Assembly: GCF_020179425.1 (NCBI RefSeq)
Contig: NZ_JAILYM010000003.1
Coordinates: forward strand, 517,996 to 581,995
Length of the DNA: 64,000 nucleotides
DNA from: Novosphingobium percolationis
GTDB taxonomy: Bacteria > Pseudomonadota > Alphaproteobacteria > Sphingomonadales > Sphingomonadaceae
Direction: 5' to 3'
The notes beneath the pieces are model-generated. The model saw only the letters and a list, made by a program, of their open reading frames with translations, had not been told where the DNA came from and searched no databases. The position numbers and the translations under genes are program-made. Shown here in pieces: positions 24,185 through 33,233 of this stretch (position 1 is its first letter; each line of letters begins with the position of its first letter).

Positions 24185-25690
24185 ATGGCGATGGAGGATG
24201 GCGAGGCCAGGGACGCCGGTAGCGACGATGCGGCGGTTTCGTCGTCGGTCTGGCGTTATGCGCGCGCCGCGCGCGCGCATGTCGTGGTCGATGCCGCCGA
24301 CTATTTCCACCTCATGCGCGGGGCCATGCTTGCGGCGCGCCAGCGCATCCTGCTGATTGGCTGGGATTTCGACACCCGCATCCTGATCGGTGACGGGCGG
24401 CGGTGGTGGAACCTGCCGCGCAAGCGCATCGCGCCAGCGCGTCTGGGTGCTTTCGTCGTGTGGCTGGCGAACCGGCGCCGGAGCCTTGAGATCAAGGTGC
24501 TGAAGTGGAACTTCGGCGCGCTGAAGGCGGTGTTCCGCGGTTCGATGATGATCGACCTGCTGCGCTGGTGGAAGCACCCCCGGATCGGCTTCAAGCTCGA
24601 TTCCGCGCATCCGCTGGGGTGCAGCCACCACCAGAAGATCGTGGTGATCGACGATCGCTTCGCGGTGTGCGGCGGGATCGACATGGCGGGCGACCGCTGG
24701 GACACCAGCGAGCATCTGGAAAACGACCCGCGCCGGAGAAGGCCGACGGGCCGACTGCATGGCCCCTGGCACGATTGCACGATGCTGCTCGAAGGCGAGG
24801 TGGCGCGCGAACTGGGGGACTATGGTCGGACGCGCTGGCAGCAGGCAGGCGGCAAGCCCATGGCACCGTGCGCGCCGCAGGAGGAAAGCGCCTGGCCCGA
24901 AGCCATCTCGGCCGAGTTCCGCGATGTCGAGGTGGGGATCGCACGCACACGCTCGCAATATGGCAATGCCGCCGAAGTGCGCGAGATCGAGGCGTTGTTC
25001 GTCGAGCAGATTGGACGGGCGCGGCGCTTCATATATGCCGAGAACCAGTATTTCGCCTCGCGCACGGTGGCCGAGGCGATGGCGGCGCGGCTGATGCAGC
25101 CCGACCCGCCCGAGATCGTGCTGATCATGCCCGAAAGTTCGCATGGCTGGTTGGAGCAGGCGGCGATGGACGGCGCGCGCACGCGGCTTTTCCGCGCCGT
25201 CAAGGACAAGGACCCGGCCGGGCGGTTCAGCATCTGGCATCCTTACAACGCCGCGGGTACTCCGATCTACGTCCATTCCAAGCTGATGATCGTCGATGAC
25301 GAGATCCTGCGCATCGGCTCTGCCAACATGAACAACCGTTCGATGGGGCTCGACAGCGAATGCGACGTGTTCATCGACGCGGCCCGGCCCGGCAATGATC
25401 ATGCCGTTGCCCCGATCACGCGCTTGCGCATGCGCCTGCTGGCCGAGCATTGCGGTTTGGCCAGCGAGACGGTAGCGCAACTTGTCGCGCACCATGGCGG
25501 CATGGCAGCGATGATCGATGCCGCGCCGACGACGCGCAAATGCCTGAGGCGGTTTGTGCCGCGCGAACTGGGCGAGGCCGAAAAGGTGCTTGCCGATGCC
25601 GAGGTGCTCGATCCAGAGCGTCCGGAAGAAATGCTGGCGTTCTACCGGCGCGGGGGGCTGTTCAAAGGCCTTCTGCGGAGGCCGCGCTAG
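24185..25690 (+). CDS. Phospholipase D / cardiolipin-synthase-like protein
   Basis: A 501-residue protein with two HKD phosphodiesterase motifs: SHHQKIVVIDD near residue 150 and YVHSKLMIVDDE near residue 365, each followed by the conserved GGIDMAGDRWD or GSANMNNRS. This is the PLDc superfamily arrangement of phospholipase D and cardiolipin synthase. There is no clear N-terminal membrane anchor, so it is closer to the soluble or peripheral PLD-like group than to ClsA. It would transfer or hydrolyse phosphatidyl groups at the inner membrane. The ATG at 24185 follows a weak Shine-Dalgarno; ATG 24191 is an alternative. Confidence 0.88.
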   Translation: MAMEDGEARDAGSDDAAVSSSVWRYARAARAHVVVDAADYFHLMRGAMLAARQRILLIGWDFDTRILIGDGRRWWNLPRKRIAPARLGAFVVWLANRRRSLEIKVLKWNFGALKAVFRGSMMIDLLRWWKHPRIGFKLDSAHPLGCSHHQKIVVIDDRFAVCGGIDMAGDRWDTSEHLENDPRRRRPTGRLHGPWHDCTMLLEGEVARELGDYGRTRWQQAGGKPMAPCAPQEESAWPEAISAEFRDVEVGIARTRSQYGNAAEVREIEALFVEQIGRARRFIYAENQYFASRTVAEAMAARLMQPDPPEIVLIMPESSHGWLEQAAMDGARTRLFRAVKDKDPAGRFSIWHPYNAAGTPIYVHSKLMIVDDEILRIGSANMNNRSMGLDSECDVFIDAARPGNDHAVAPITRLRMRLLAEHCGLASETVAQLVAHHGGMAAMIDAAPTTRKCLRRFVPRELGEAEKVLADAEVLDPERPEEMLAFYRRGGLFKGLLRRPR

Positions 25691-25763
25691 ATAATTGGGT
25701 TGGCGTGATTTTTGGTCGGGAAGAGCTCCGGCCTGGCAAGAATCGCGCTGAACGAAGGGGAGA

Positions 25764-26384
25764 ATGATGGGTCACCACCACCTGCACGACGATGACGACG
25801 AGGATCTGGCGCGCGGCAAGATTCCGGTCCCGCAGGAAGTGCAGGATGCGATCCGCACGCTGATCCGCTGGTCGGGAGACGATCCCGAACGCGAGGGCCT
25901 GATCGACACGCCCAAGCGCGTGGCGCGGGCCTGGAAGGAATATTGTGCAGGGTACGGCGAGTCGCCGGAAAAGCACCTTGCGCGCCAGTTCGAGGAAGTG
26001 GGCGGCTACAACGAACTGGTGCTGCTGAAGGACATCCCGTTCCAGTCGCACTGCGAACACCACATGGCGCCGATCATCGGCAAGGCGGCCATCGCCTATC
26101 TGCCGCGGCACAAGGTGGTGGGCATCTCCAAGCTGGCGCGCGTGCTGCATGGCTTTGCCCGGCGCCTGCAGATCCAGGAGCGGCTGACCAGCGAAGTCGC
26201 CCAGTGCATCTGGGACAACCTCAAACCCCATGGCGTGGCCGTGGTGATCGAGGCGCAGCACGGTTGCATGACCGGGCGCGGCGTGCGCACGCCGGGCGTG
26301 GGCATGGTCACCAGCCGCATGATGGGCACCTTCCTTGAAGACAACCGCAGCCGCAAGGAAGTGCTCAGCCTGATGGGCTATTGA
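25764..26384 (+). CDS. folE: GTP cyclohydrolase I (FolE)
   Basis: Converts GTP to 7,8-dihydroneopterin triphosphate, the first step of tetrahydrofolate synthesis. At 206 residues it has normal length. Zinc ligands are seen in QSHCEHHMAP near residue 94 and QHGCMTGRGV near 165; GLIDTPKRVARAW and VVGISKLARV are further family blocks. A His/Asp-rich N-terminus (HHHLHDDDDED) precedes the fold. GGGGAG lies upstream of the ATG at 25764. The thioesterase gene starts two bases after its stop. Confidence 0.96.
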   Translation: MMGHHHLHDDDDEDLARGKIPVPQEVQDAIRTLIRWSGDDPEREGLIDTPKRVARAWKEYCAGYGESPEKHLARQFEEVGGYNELVLLKDIPFQSHCEHHMAPIIGKAAIAYLPRHKVVGISKLARVLHGFARRLQIQERLTSEVAQCIWDNLKPHGVAVVIEAQHGCMTGRGVRTPGVGMVTSRMMGTFLEDNRSRKEVLSLMGY

Positions 26385-26386
26385 CC

Positions 26387-26815
26387 ATGGGGGCGATGGT
26401 TCCGGTGATGGCGGTGGAGGCGCTGCAGGACTTCCTGCTGGGCGCGTTCCCGCCCGCCGTGCACAACCGTATCGGCCGCGTCGAGTCGATCGCGCCGGGA
26501 CGCGTGCGCATGCGGCTCGATCCCGACGCCGATTGCCTGCGGCCGGGCGATCTCGTCTCCGGCCCCACGCAGATGGGGCTGGTCGATGTCGCCGCCTATG
26601 CGGTGGTGCTCGCGCATATCGGCCCGCAGCCGATGGCGGTGACCAGCAGTCTGACCATGAACTTCCTGCGCGGCGCGCGCATGGCCCCGGTCATGGCCGA
26701 TGCCGTTGTGCTCAAGCTGGGGCGGCGGCTGGCGACGATCGACGTGCGGCTGTGGCAGGACGATGCCGATGCGCTGGTGGCGCAGGCCACCGCGATCTAT
26801 GCCCTGCCTGCGTGA
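26387..26815 (+). CDS. PaaI-type acyl-CoA thioesterase (hot-dog)
   Basis: A 142-residue hot-dog thioesterase. The family pattern is seen in GPTQMGLVDVAAYAVVLAHIG near residue 60, where the helix residue Asp sits in the catalytic position, and TSSLTMNFLRGAR near 85, followed by the beta strands of the substrate tunnel. It would hydrolyse medium-chain or aromatic acyl-CoA. It starts two bases after folE and is thus cotranscribed; a functional link with folate is not obvious. ATG at 26387; a TTG at 26381 is less likely. Confidence 0.82.
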   Translation: MGAMVPVMAVEALQDFLLGAFPPAVHNRIGRVESIAPGRVRMRLDPDADCLRPGDLVSGPTQMGLVDVAAYAVVLAHIGPQPMAVTSSLTMNFLRGARMAPVMADAVVLKLGRRLATIDVRLWQDDADALVAQATAIYALPA

Positions 26816-26922
26816 TCGTCGGCCAAGAAATGTAACATTCCGGATATTTGGGCGACATTCCTGCGATCCAACTTGCGCCGAAGTCCGGGGCGATGGCGGC
26901 CCGGAAAAGCAGGAGCAGGACG

Positions 26923-27393
26923 ATGACGGCAGGCTGGGGCATGGCCCTTGCAGCACTGGCGGCGGGCAGCATGGTGGTTGCACCCGCGACCGCGAAGCCG
27001 GTGCTGACGCATGAGGCAACGATCACCCATGCAGCGGGCGGGCTTCGGACGACGTGGAGCGGCGTGCCCCGCGTGACCGCGCGCCAGGTGGGTTCGCCCG
27101 GTGCCGCCGGTCGGCCGGACAGCCTGCGCTGCCTGTGGCGCGTGGATCTCGACATCGCGCGCCATACTGAGGCCGCGAACGGCACGTCGCTTCACGCCAA
27201 GGCCCGCGCCGAGCGCGCGTTCGAACTTTCGCGACCCGGCTGGTGCGGGCGCGAAGGCGCGGCCTTCGCCGGGCAGTTGGCCGCGCGCGACAAGGCGTTG
27301 CTGGCGCGCTTGCGCGAATACGCGGCAACCGACACGAGTGCTGTGATGGCGCAGGCCGATGCACTGGTGCAGGCTAAGCGCCCAACGGGATGA
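26923..27393 (+). CDS. Exported hypothetical protein
   Basis: A 156-residue protein with a signal peptide of about 27 residues (GMALAALAAGSMVVAPATA|KP). Two cysteines, in SLRCLWRVD and RPGWCGREG, might form a disulfide in the periplasm. The C-terminal third is a helix rich in Ala, Arg and Leu. I do not recognise the family. AGGAGCAGG precedes the ATG at 26923. The TorF-like porin starts four bases after its stop, so they are cotranscribed. Confidence 0.65.
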   Translation: MTAGWGMALAALAAGSMVVAPATAKPVLTHEATITHAAGGLRTTWSGVPRVTARQVGSPGAAGRPDSLRCLWRVDLDIARHTEAANGTSLHAKARAERAFELSRPGWCGREGAAFAGQLAARDKALLARLREYAATDTSAVMAQADALVQAKRPTG

Positions 27394-27397
27394 TATC

Positions 27398-28141
27398 ATG
27401 AAACAACCTTTTGCCCTCGGTTTCGTCACGCTGGCCTGCTGCCTTGCCACGCCGGTCTTCGCGCAGGTCGCGCTCAGCGGCGGCATCGAGGCGGGGAGCG
27501 AGGAAGTGCGCCGCGGGATCGGCTGGAGCGATGGCGAGGTCACTGCCTCGGCCGACGTCAAGGCAGAGCTGTCGGGCTTCGACGCCTCCGCCCGCGTCGC
27601 CGCGCTGCGCGGATCGGACCGGCACGGCGGCGCCGATGCGGTGGCCGACCTTGAACTCGGCAAGAGCTTCGATGCAGCGGGGCTCACGTGGCGCGGCGCG
27701 GTCATCGGCCATGTCTTTACCGGCGCGGACCGGCGCATGGACTACGCCGAACTGGGGCTTGGCGCGCGCTATGGCATCGGGCCGATCGATCTGGGGGCGG
27801 GCGCGATCTACGCGCCGAGCCAGTCGGCGATCGGTGGCGACAACCTGTACCTCCACGCCGACGCGCGGGCCGGGCTGCCTGCCTTTCCGGTGAGCCTGTC
27901 GGCGGGGCTGGGGTACACCACGGGTGGCAACACGGGCGCGCGGGCGGCGCGGTTGCGGCCCGATGGCGACTACACCGATTGGCGGGTGGGGCTGGAATAC
28001 AGCCAGTTCCCCTTCACGCTGGGCGTCGACTATGTCGGCAACAGCATCGACAAGGCGCGGGCGCGGGCCAATCCTTCGTCCTATGCCGATCCGGCGCATC
28101 TGGGCGACAAGGTGGTCGCACGTGTGAGGTTCGGCTTCTGA
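27398..28141 (+). CDS. TorF family putative porin
   Basis: A 247-residue outer-membrane protein. A signal peptide (residues 1–22, ending VFA|QV) is followed by alternating beta strands ending in the aromatic terminal strand VVARVRFGF, as expected for BAM recognition. SEEVRRGIGWSDGEVTASADV and the closing DYVGNSIDKARARANPSSYADPAHLGDKVVARV fit the TIGR02001/TorF family of small 12-strand barrels found in proteobacteria; the solute is unknown. It follows the small exported gene in one transcript. Confidence 0.8.
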   Translation: MKQPFALGFVTLACCLATPVFAQVALSGGIEAGSEEVRRGIGWSDGEVTASADVKAELSGFDASARVAALRGSDRHGGADAVADLELGKSFDAAGLTWRGAVIGHVFTGADRRMDYAELGLGARYGIGPIDLGAGAIYAPSQSAIGGDNLYLHADARAGLPAFPVSLSAGLGYTTGGNTGARAARLRPDGDYTDWRVGLEYSQFPFTLGVDYVGNSIDKARARANPSSYADPAHLGDKVVARVRFGF

Positions 28142-28163
28142 GGTGTTGAATTTTTGGGAAATT

Positions 28164-28189
28164 GCCGGGGCGACGGATGCCGCCCCGGC
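28164..28189. terminator. Bidirectional hairpin between converging genes
   Basis: A 9-bp perfect stem GCCGGGGCG / CGCCCCGGC with an eight-base loop lies between the converging porin and peroxiredoxin stops. No clean T-run follows on either side, so termination efficiency is uncertain. Confidence 0.5.
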
Positions 28190-28198
28190 TGATCCTGC

Positions 28199-28678
28199 TC
28201 AGAGCTGTTCGAGCATGTATTCGGCCGAGGAGACCTTGAAGTCGCCCGGCGCTTCGACGTGGAGCTGTTCGACCACGCCATCGTTCACGACCATGGCGAA
28301 GCGCTGGCCACGGGTGCCAAGGCCAAAGCCCGAACCGTCCATGGTCAGGCCAACCGCCTTGGCGAAATCGGCGTTGCCGTCGGCCAGCATGGTCACGTCG
28401 TCCGAACCCGAAGCCGCACCCCAGGCCTTCATCACGAAGGGATCGTTGACCGCGGTGCAGGCGATTTCGTCGATACCCTTGGCTTTGAGGTCTGCGGCCT
28501 TGTCGACGAAGCCCGGCAGGTGCTTGGCCGAGCAGGTGGGGGTGAAGGCGCCCGGGACCGAGAACAGCGCAACGCGCTTGCCGGCGAAATAGTCGGCGCT
28601 CTGCACCGCTTCGGGGCCGTCCTGCGTGGCCTTGACCAGCTTCACGTCGGGCAGCTTGTCTCCAACCGAAATCGTCAT
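28199..28678 (-). CDS. Peroxiredoxin, Prx5 type
   Basis: A 159-residue thiol peroxidase of the Prx5 (AhpE/hybrid-Prx) group. The active site is VPGAFTPTCSAKHLPGF near residue 45, with the peroxidatic Cys after TPT; further blocks are KGIDEIACTAVNDPFVMKAWG and DGSGFGLGTRGQRFAMVV, and a VSSAEYMLEQL end. It reduces hydrogen or organic peroxides, usually with glutaredoxin or glutathione, in the cytoplasm. AGGAA upstream supports the ATG at 28678. It is divergent from ahcY. Confidence 0.92.
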   Translation of the reverse strand: MTISVGDKLPDVKLVKATQDGPEAVQSADYFAGKRVALFSVPGAFTPTCSAKHLPGFVDKAADLKAKGIDEIACTAVNDPFVMKAWGAASGSDDVTMLADGNADFAKAVGLTMDGSGFGLGTRGQRFAMVVNDGVVEQLHVEAPGDFKVSSAEYMLEQL

Positions 28679-28777
28679 CCCCAAATTCCTTTCTCGTGTT
28701 TGGTCGCGCCAGGGCGATCCTGAGCAGGATATAGGCGGGGACCGTGACAGCGCAACTGCGGGGCCGCCGGCAAGGAA

Positions 28778-28799
28778 GATATAAAGGTTTCTTTATATC
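28778..28799. promoter_or_regulatory. Palindromic operator upstream of ahcY (SahR-like)
   Basis: GATATAAAG-GTTT-CTTTATATC: perfect 9-base arms around a four-base spacer, in an otherwise GC-rich leader, 92 bases before ahcY and about 100 before the divergent peroxiredoxin. An ATAAAG…CTTTAT palindrome is, from memory, the kind of site used by SahR, the ArsR-family regulator that senses S-adenosylhomocysteine. No arsR-type gene lies in the window. A transcript hairpin is the alternative. Confidence 0.6.
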
Positions 28800-28890
28800 G
28801 CCATTGCACGGCGCGCGCCGAACGACTAAGGCGCGATCCATGACGCCCGTACCCTGCGGGCGGGACCAGACGAGCTTCAGGAGACACAGC

Positions 28891-30300
28891 GTGGCCACAC
28901 TTGCCGACAAGGACTACGTGATCGCCGATATCGGCCTGGCCGACTTCGGCCGCGCCGAAATCGCCATCGCCGAAACCGAAATGCCGGGCCTGATGGCGCT
29001 GCGGCAGGAATTCGGCGCGGCGCAGCCGCTCAAGGGCGCGCGCATCACCGGCTCGCTGCACATGACGATCCAGACCGCCGTGCTGATCGAAACGCTGGTC
29101 GCGCTGGGCGCCGAAGTGCGCTGGGCCACCTGCAACATCTATTCGACGCAGGACCACGCCGCCGCCGCCATCGCCGCTGCGGGCATTCCGGTGTTTGCGA
29201 TCAAGGGCGAGAGCCTGGCCGAATACTGGGATTATGTCGGCTCGATCTTCGACTGGGACGACGGCACCGGCCGCACCGCCAACATGATCCTCGACGATGG
29301 CGGCGATGCCACCATGTTCGCGCTGTGGGGCGCGCGCGTGGAAGCGGGTGAGGAACTGTTCGAACCCAGCAACGCCGAGGAAATCGAGTTCGTCCGCGCG
29401 CTCAAGGCGTTTCTCAAGCGCAAGCCCGGCTACCTGACGATGTCGGTCGCGCACATCAAGGGCGTGTCGGAAGAGACCACCACGGGCGTTCACCGCCTTT
29501 ACCAGATCGCCAAGGACGGCAAGCTGCCGTTCCCCGCGATCAACGTGAACGATTCGGTCACCAAGTCGAAGTTCGACAACCTGTATGGCTGCAAGGAATC
29601 GCTGGTCGACGCGATCCGTCGCGCCACCGACGTGATGCTGGCCGGCAAGGTCGCTTGCGTGGCGGGCTTCGGCGACGTGGGCAAGGGCAGCGCGGCGTCG
29701 CTGCGCAACGGCGGTGCGCGCGTGATGGTCACCGAAATCGACCCGATCTGCGCGCTGCAGGCGGCGATGGAAGGCTATGAAGTCGTGACGATGGAAGAGG
29801 CCGTGACCCGCGCCGACATCTTCGTCACCGCCACCGGCAACGAGGACGTGATCACCGCCGAGCACATGAAGGCGATGAAGCCGATGAGCATCGTGTGCAA
29901 CATCGGCCACTTCGACAGCGAGATCCAGATTTCGGCGCTCGACAACTACAAGTGGACCGAAGTGAAGCCGGGCACCGACCTCGTCGAGTTCCCCGATGGC
30001 AAGCAGATCATCGTGCTGGCCAAGGGCCGCCTGGTGAACCTGGGCTGCGCCACCGGCCACCCGAGCTTCGTGATGTCGGCCAGCTTCACCAACCAGACGC
30101 TCGCGCAGATCGAGCTGTTCACCAAGAACAGCCAGTACAAGAACGAGGTCTATGTCCTGCCCAAGCACCTCGATGAAAAGGTCGCCGCGCTGCACCTCGA
30201 AAAGCTGGGCGTGAAGCTGACCACGCTGTCGAAGAAGCAGGCGGACTACATCGGCGTGCCCTCGAACGGTCCGTTCAAGCCGGATCATTACCGCTACTGA
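28891..30300 (+). CDS. ahcY: Adenosylhomocysteinase (S-adenosylhomocysteine hydrolase)
   Basis: A 469-residue NAD-dependent enzyme that cleaves S-adenosylhomocysteine to homocysteine and adenosine, sustaining the methyl cycle. Evidence: [17 protein letters not shown] near residue 52, the [12 protein letters not shown] block, [19 protein letters not shown] near 215, the NAD-binding [10 protein letters not shown] near 255, and the C-terminal FKPDHYRY with the Lys and Tyr that contact NAD of the neighbouring subunit. It has the ~40-residue insert (residues ~145–185) found in many bacterial forms. The start is a GTG at 28891 with AGGAGA upstream. A palindromic operator precedes it and a terminator follows. 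Confidence 0.97.
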   Translation: MATLADKDYVIADIGLADFGRAEIAIAETEMPGLMALRQEFGAAQPLKGARITGSLHMTIQTAVLIETLVALGAEVRWATCNIYSTQDHAAAAIAAAGIPVFAIKGESLAEYWDYVGSIFDWDDGTGRTANMILDDGGDATMFALWGARVEAGEELFEPSNAEEIEFVRALKAFLKRKPGYLTMSVAHIKGVSEETTTGVHRLYQIAKDGKLPFPAINVNDSVTKSKFDNLYGCKESLVDAIRRATDVMLAGKVACVAGFGDVGKGSAASLRNGGARVMVTEIDPICALQAAMEGYEVVTMEEAVTRADIFVTATGNEDVITAEHMKAMKPMSIVCNIGHFDSEIQISALDNYKWTEVKPGTDLVEFPDGKQIIVLAKGRLVNLGCATGHPSFVMSASFTNQTLAQIELFTKNSQYKNEVYVLPKHLDEKVAALHLEKLGVKLTTLSKKQADYIGVPSNGPFKPDHYRY

Positions 30301-30329
30301 CAAGCGGCAGGCACGCGCAAATCGAAAGG

Positions 30330-30356
30330 GGCCTCGCAGCGATGCGGGGCCTTTTT
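30330..30356 (+). terminator. Intrinsic terminator of ahcY
   Basis: A 9-bp stem from GGCCTCGCA and TGCGGGGCC (one T·G pair) with a GCGA loop, followed by TTTTT, 30 bases past the ahcY stop. It separates ahcY from divL. Confidence 0.85.
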
Positions 30357-30438
30357 CGCAAGGTTGACAGCAATATGGCGGCAATTGCGCCAATGTCCCC
30401 GATTGCATTGCGACCGGGTGCGCCCTAGCGATGGTGCG

Positions 30439-32781
30439 ATGCTGCTGAATCATACCGTGCTGGTGGCGATCGGCCTGCTGCTGTCCGCCTGGACCCTGGC
30501 GGCGGCCTGGGCCATCATCGCCGCGCGCGCGCGGCTGCGCCGGGCCGAAGCGGCGCAGCGGCTGGCGCGGCGCCTGTCGCGCATGGTCGAGGAATCGCCC
30601 GCGCTGCCTTTGCTGGTGCGGGCCGATGGCCGGATCGAGGGCCCTTCGCGGCTGGCGGGCTGGCTCGGGCTTGACGCCATGCCCCAATATCTCAGTGAAT
30701 TGGACGCCGAAGATCGCGGACTGGACGAAGTACAGCTGTCCAAGCTGGGCGACGCCGTGCGCCGCGCGCAGAAGACCGGCGCGCCGTTCCGCATCGCTTT
30801 GGCCCCGCGCGGCGGCGGGCGCAGTCTGGGGGCGGCGGGGCATCTGGCCGATCCGCAGATCTCGCCCGGGGGCGCGGCGCTGGTGTGGTTCTTCGACTTT
30901 TCCGACAGCGAAGTGGAACTGGCGAAGATGCGCGCCGAGGCGCTGCAGGCGCGCGCGGATTTCGCCGGGCTCTCCGGCCTGATCGAAGCGGCGCCGCTGC
31001 CGATGTGGTTCCGCGATGCCGCCATGCGGCTGCGGCTGGTCAACAGTGCCTATGTCAAGGCGGTGGGCGCGCGCAGTGCCGACGAGGCTGTGGCGCAGGG
31101 GGTCGAACTGGTCGAGCCGGTCGAAGGACTGACCGCGGCGCAGGTCGCCCGACAGGTCCATGCCCGGCAACAGGCGGCGACGCGCATCGTTTCGGCCACG
31201 ATCGGTGGCCAGCGCCGTTCGCTTCGCGTGTCCGACCTACCGCTCGGTGACGAGGGCGTGGCGGGCTATGCCGTCGATATCGAGGAAATGGAGGAGCTGA
31301 CCCGCCAGTTCCGCCGTTTCCGCGATGCCCAGCGCCAGATGCTCGATACGCTGTCGGCCGGGATCGCGCAGTTCGACGACAAGCGGAACCTGGTCTTTGC
31401 CAACCAGCCGTTCCTGCGCATCTTCGCCATGCCGCAGGCCTGGGTGGTCGATACCCCGCCGTTCGACCGCGTGCTCGACCGGATGCGCGATGGTGGCCGC
31501 CTGCCCGAAGTGCGCGACTTTCCCGAATGGCGGCGCGAGAGGCAGGGCTGGTTCCTGTCGAGCGCCCCGCGCGAGGAGCCCTGGCACCTGTCGGACGGCA
31601 CGCACTTGCGCGTGGTGGGCCAGCCGATGCCCGATGGCGGGCTGCTGATGATCTTCGAGGATCGCACCGAACAGCTCCAGCTGTCGGCCACGCGCGATAC
31701 GCTGCTGCGCACGCGCACGGCAACGTTCGACAACCTGTTCGAATCGCTCGCGGTGTTCGGGCCGGATGGCAAGTTGCAGTTGTGGAACCGGCGCTTTGCC
31801 GCCGACTGGGGGCTGGATGAGGATTTCCTCGCCACCCATCCGCGCGTCGACGTGATGCTCCAGCGGCTGGCCGGTCAGCTCAAGCGCCCGGCGCAAGTCG
31901 GCGTGGTGGCCGAAGTGATCCAGTCGGCCACGCTGGAGCGCAAGCAGAAGGGCGGGCGCATCGCGCTGGCGGACGGACGGCATCTGGAATTCGCAGGCGT
32001 GCCGTTGCCCGATGGCAATGGCCTGCTGACCGTGCTCGACATCACCGATTCGCAGAAGGCCGAGGCCGCGCTGCGCGAACGCAACGCCGCGCTGATCGAG
32101 GCCGACGCGGTCAAGACGCGGTTCATTGCCAACATGAGCTATGAATTCCGCACGCCGCTGACCTCGATCGGCGGCTTTGCCGAACTGCTCGCGGCAGGCG
32201 TTGCCGGAGAGCTGACCCCGCAGGCGCGCGACTATGTCGCGGCGATCCTGACCTCGGTCGAACGGCTGGGCCAGCAGATCGAGAACGTACTGGACCTGTC
32301 GCAGAGCGAGGCGGGCACATTGCCGCTGGCGCAGGAGGAGGTGGCGCTGTTCCCGCTGTTGACCGAGGTGGTGCAGGAGCGTGCCGAACGGATCGAGGCG
32401 GCGGGGCTGTCGCTCGATCTGCGCGGCAGCGATGCGGTGGGCGCGGTGACGGGCGATTCCCGACGCTTGCGACGCGCGTTTGGCGAACTGGTCGACAATG
32501 CGATCGTGGCGACGGCGCCGGGGGGACGGATCCTGGTCGAATGCGGACGACGCAAGGGCAGGATTCAGGTGGTGGTTTCTGACAACGGCGTGGGCATGGA
32601 GCCGTCCACGCTGGCGCGCGCGCTCGAAGGGCTGAAGCTCAGTCCGGACGGTCGCATGGTCGAGCGCCGCACCGGCCTCGGCCTGCCGCTGGTGCGACAA
32701 CTGATCGAGGCCCATGCGGGCGCGCTCGAACTGCTGTCCGAGCCGGGCCAGGGCACCAGCGCGATCGTGACCCTGCCGTGA
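30439..32781 (+). CDS. divL: DivL-like sensor kinase homologue with Tyr in place of the phospho-acceptor His
   Basis: A 780-residue membrane protein with one N-terminal transmembrane helix (~5–28), PAS-like regions (~195–285, ~310–420 and ~430–545), a dimerisation helix, and a HATPase domain at the end. The H-box reads NMSYEFRTPLTSIGG, with Tyr568 where histidine kinases have His; this is the mark of Caulobacter DivL (Tyr550). The ATPase part keeps ELVDNAI, DNGVGM and RRTGLGLPLVRQLIEAH. DivL works with DivK and CckA to control CtrA and the cell cycle. Downstream gene order (tsaE, amgK, murU, addB, addA, trxA) matches the alphaproteobacterial divL locus. The GTGA at its end couples tsaE. Confidence 0.85.
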   Translation: MLLNHTVLVAIGLLLSAWTLAAAWAIIAARARLRRAEAAQRLARRLSRMVEESPALPLLVRADGRIEGPSRLAGWLGLDAMPQYLSELDAEDRGLDEVQLSKLGDAVRRAQKTGAPFRIALAPRGGGRSLGAAGHLADPQISPGGAALVWFFDFSDSEVELAKMRAEALQARADFAGLSGLIEAAPLPMWFRDAAMRLRLVNSAYVKAVGARSADEAVAQGVELVEPVEGLTAAQVARQVHARQQAATRIVSATIGGQRRSLRVSDLPLGDEGVAGYAVDIEEMEELTRQFRRFRDAQRQMLDTLSAGIAQFDDKRNLVFANQPFLRIFAMPQAWVVDTPPFDRVLDRMRDGGRLPEVRDFPEWRRERQGWFLSSAPREEPWHLSDGTHLRVVGQPMPDGGLLMIFEDRTEQLQLSATRDTLLRTRTATFDNLFESLAVFGPDGKLQLWNRRFAADWGLDEDFLATHPRVDVMLQRLAGQLKRPAQVGVVAEVIQSATLERKQKGGRIALADGRHLEFAGVPLPDGNGLLTVLDITDSQKAEAALRERNAALIEADAVKTRFIANMSYEFRTPLTSIGGFAELLAAGVAGELTPQARDYVAAILTSVERLGQQIENVLDLSQSEAGTLPLAQEEVALFPLLTEVVQERAERIEAAGLSLDLRGSDAVGAVTGDSRRLRRAFGELVDNAIVATAPGGRILVECGRRKGRIQVVVSDNGVGMEPSTLARALEGLKLSPDGRMVERRTGLGLPLVRQLIEAHAGALELLSEPGQGTSAIVTLP

Positions 32782-33233
32782 CCATCGCCATCGCCTTGCC
32801 CGACCTTGCCGCCAGCGAGGCGCTGGCGCGCACCATCGCCGAGCGGCTGCGCCCCGGTGACGTGGTGGCGCTGGAGGGCACGCTGGGGGCGGGCAAGACC
32901 ACGCTCGCCCGCGCCATTGTTGCGGCGCTGGGCTATGAAGGCGAGGTGCCGAGCCCCAGCTTCGCCATCGTCGAGGTCTATGATCCGCCACTGGTGCGGC
33001 TGCCGCTGGTCCACGCCGATTTCTATCGGCTCGACGATCCGGCCGAGGCCGAGGAGATCGGGCTCGACGACTACCGGCAGGGCGCAGCCATGCTGGCGGA
33101 GTGGCCGGAACACGCCGGTGGCTTCGGTCATGAGCCGAACTGCCTGACGATCCGGCTGGAAATGCTGGAAAAGGGGCGCGTGGCCATTGTCGAGCCGGGT
33201 AAGGGTTGGCTAGAGCGGGGGCCATGGACCTGA
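32778..33233 (+). CDS. tsaE: tRNA threonylcarbamoyladenosine synthesis ATPase TsaE
   Basis: A 151-residue ATPase needed to turn over the TsaBDE complex that makes t6A37 in ANN-reading tRNAs. It shows Walker A GTLGAGKTTLAR near residue 35, SPSFAIVEVY (switch region) near 58, HADFYRLDDPAEAEEIGLDDY and EWPEH. The length fits. The start is GTG at 32778, overlapping the divL stop by four bases; the end overlaps the amgK start by ten bases. Confidence 0.93.
   Translation: MTIAIALPDLAASEALARTIAERLRPGDVVALEGTLGAGKTTLARAIVAALGYEGEVPSPSFAIVEVYDPPLVRLPLVHADFYRLDDPAEAEEIGLDDYRQGAAMLAEWPEHAGGFGHEPNCLTIRLEMLEKGRVAIVEPGKGWLERGPWT

Noticed and set aside
28741..28890. SAH or SAM riboswitch in the ahcY leader
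   Set aside because: I could not fold a known SAH or SAM riboswitch by eye; the dominant signal is the AT-rich palindrome, which fits a protein operator better.
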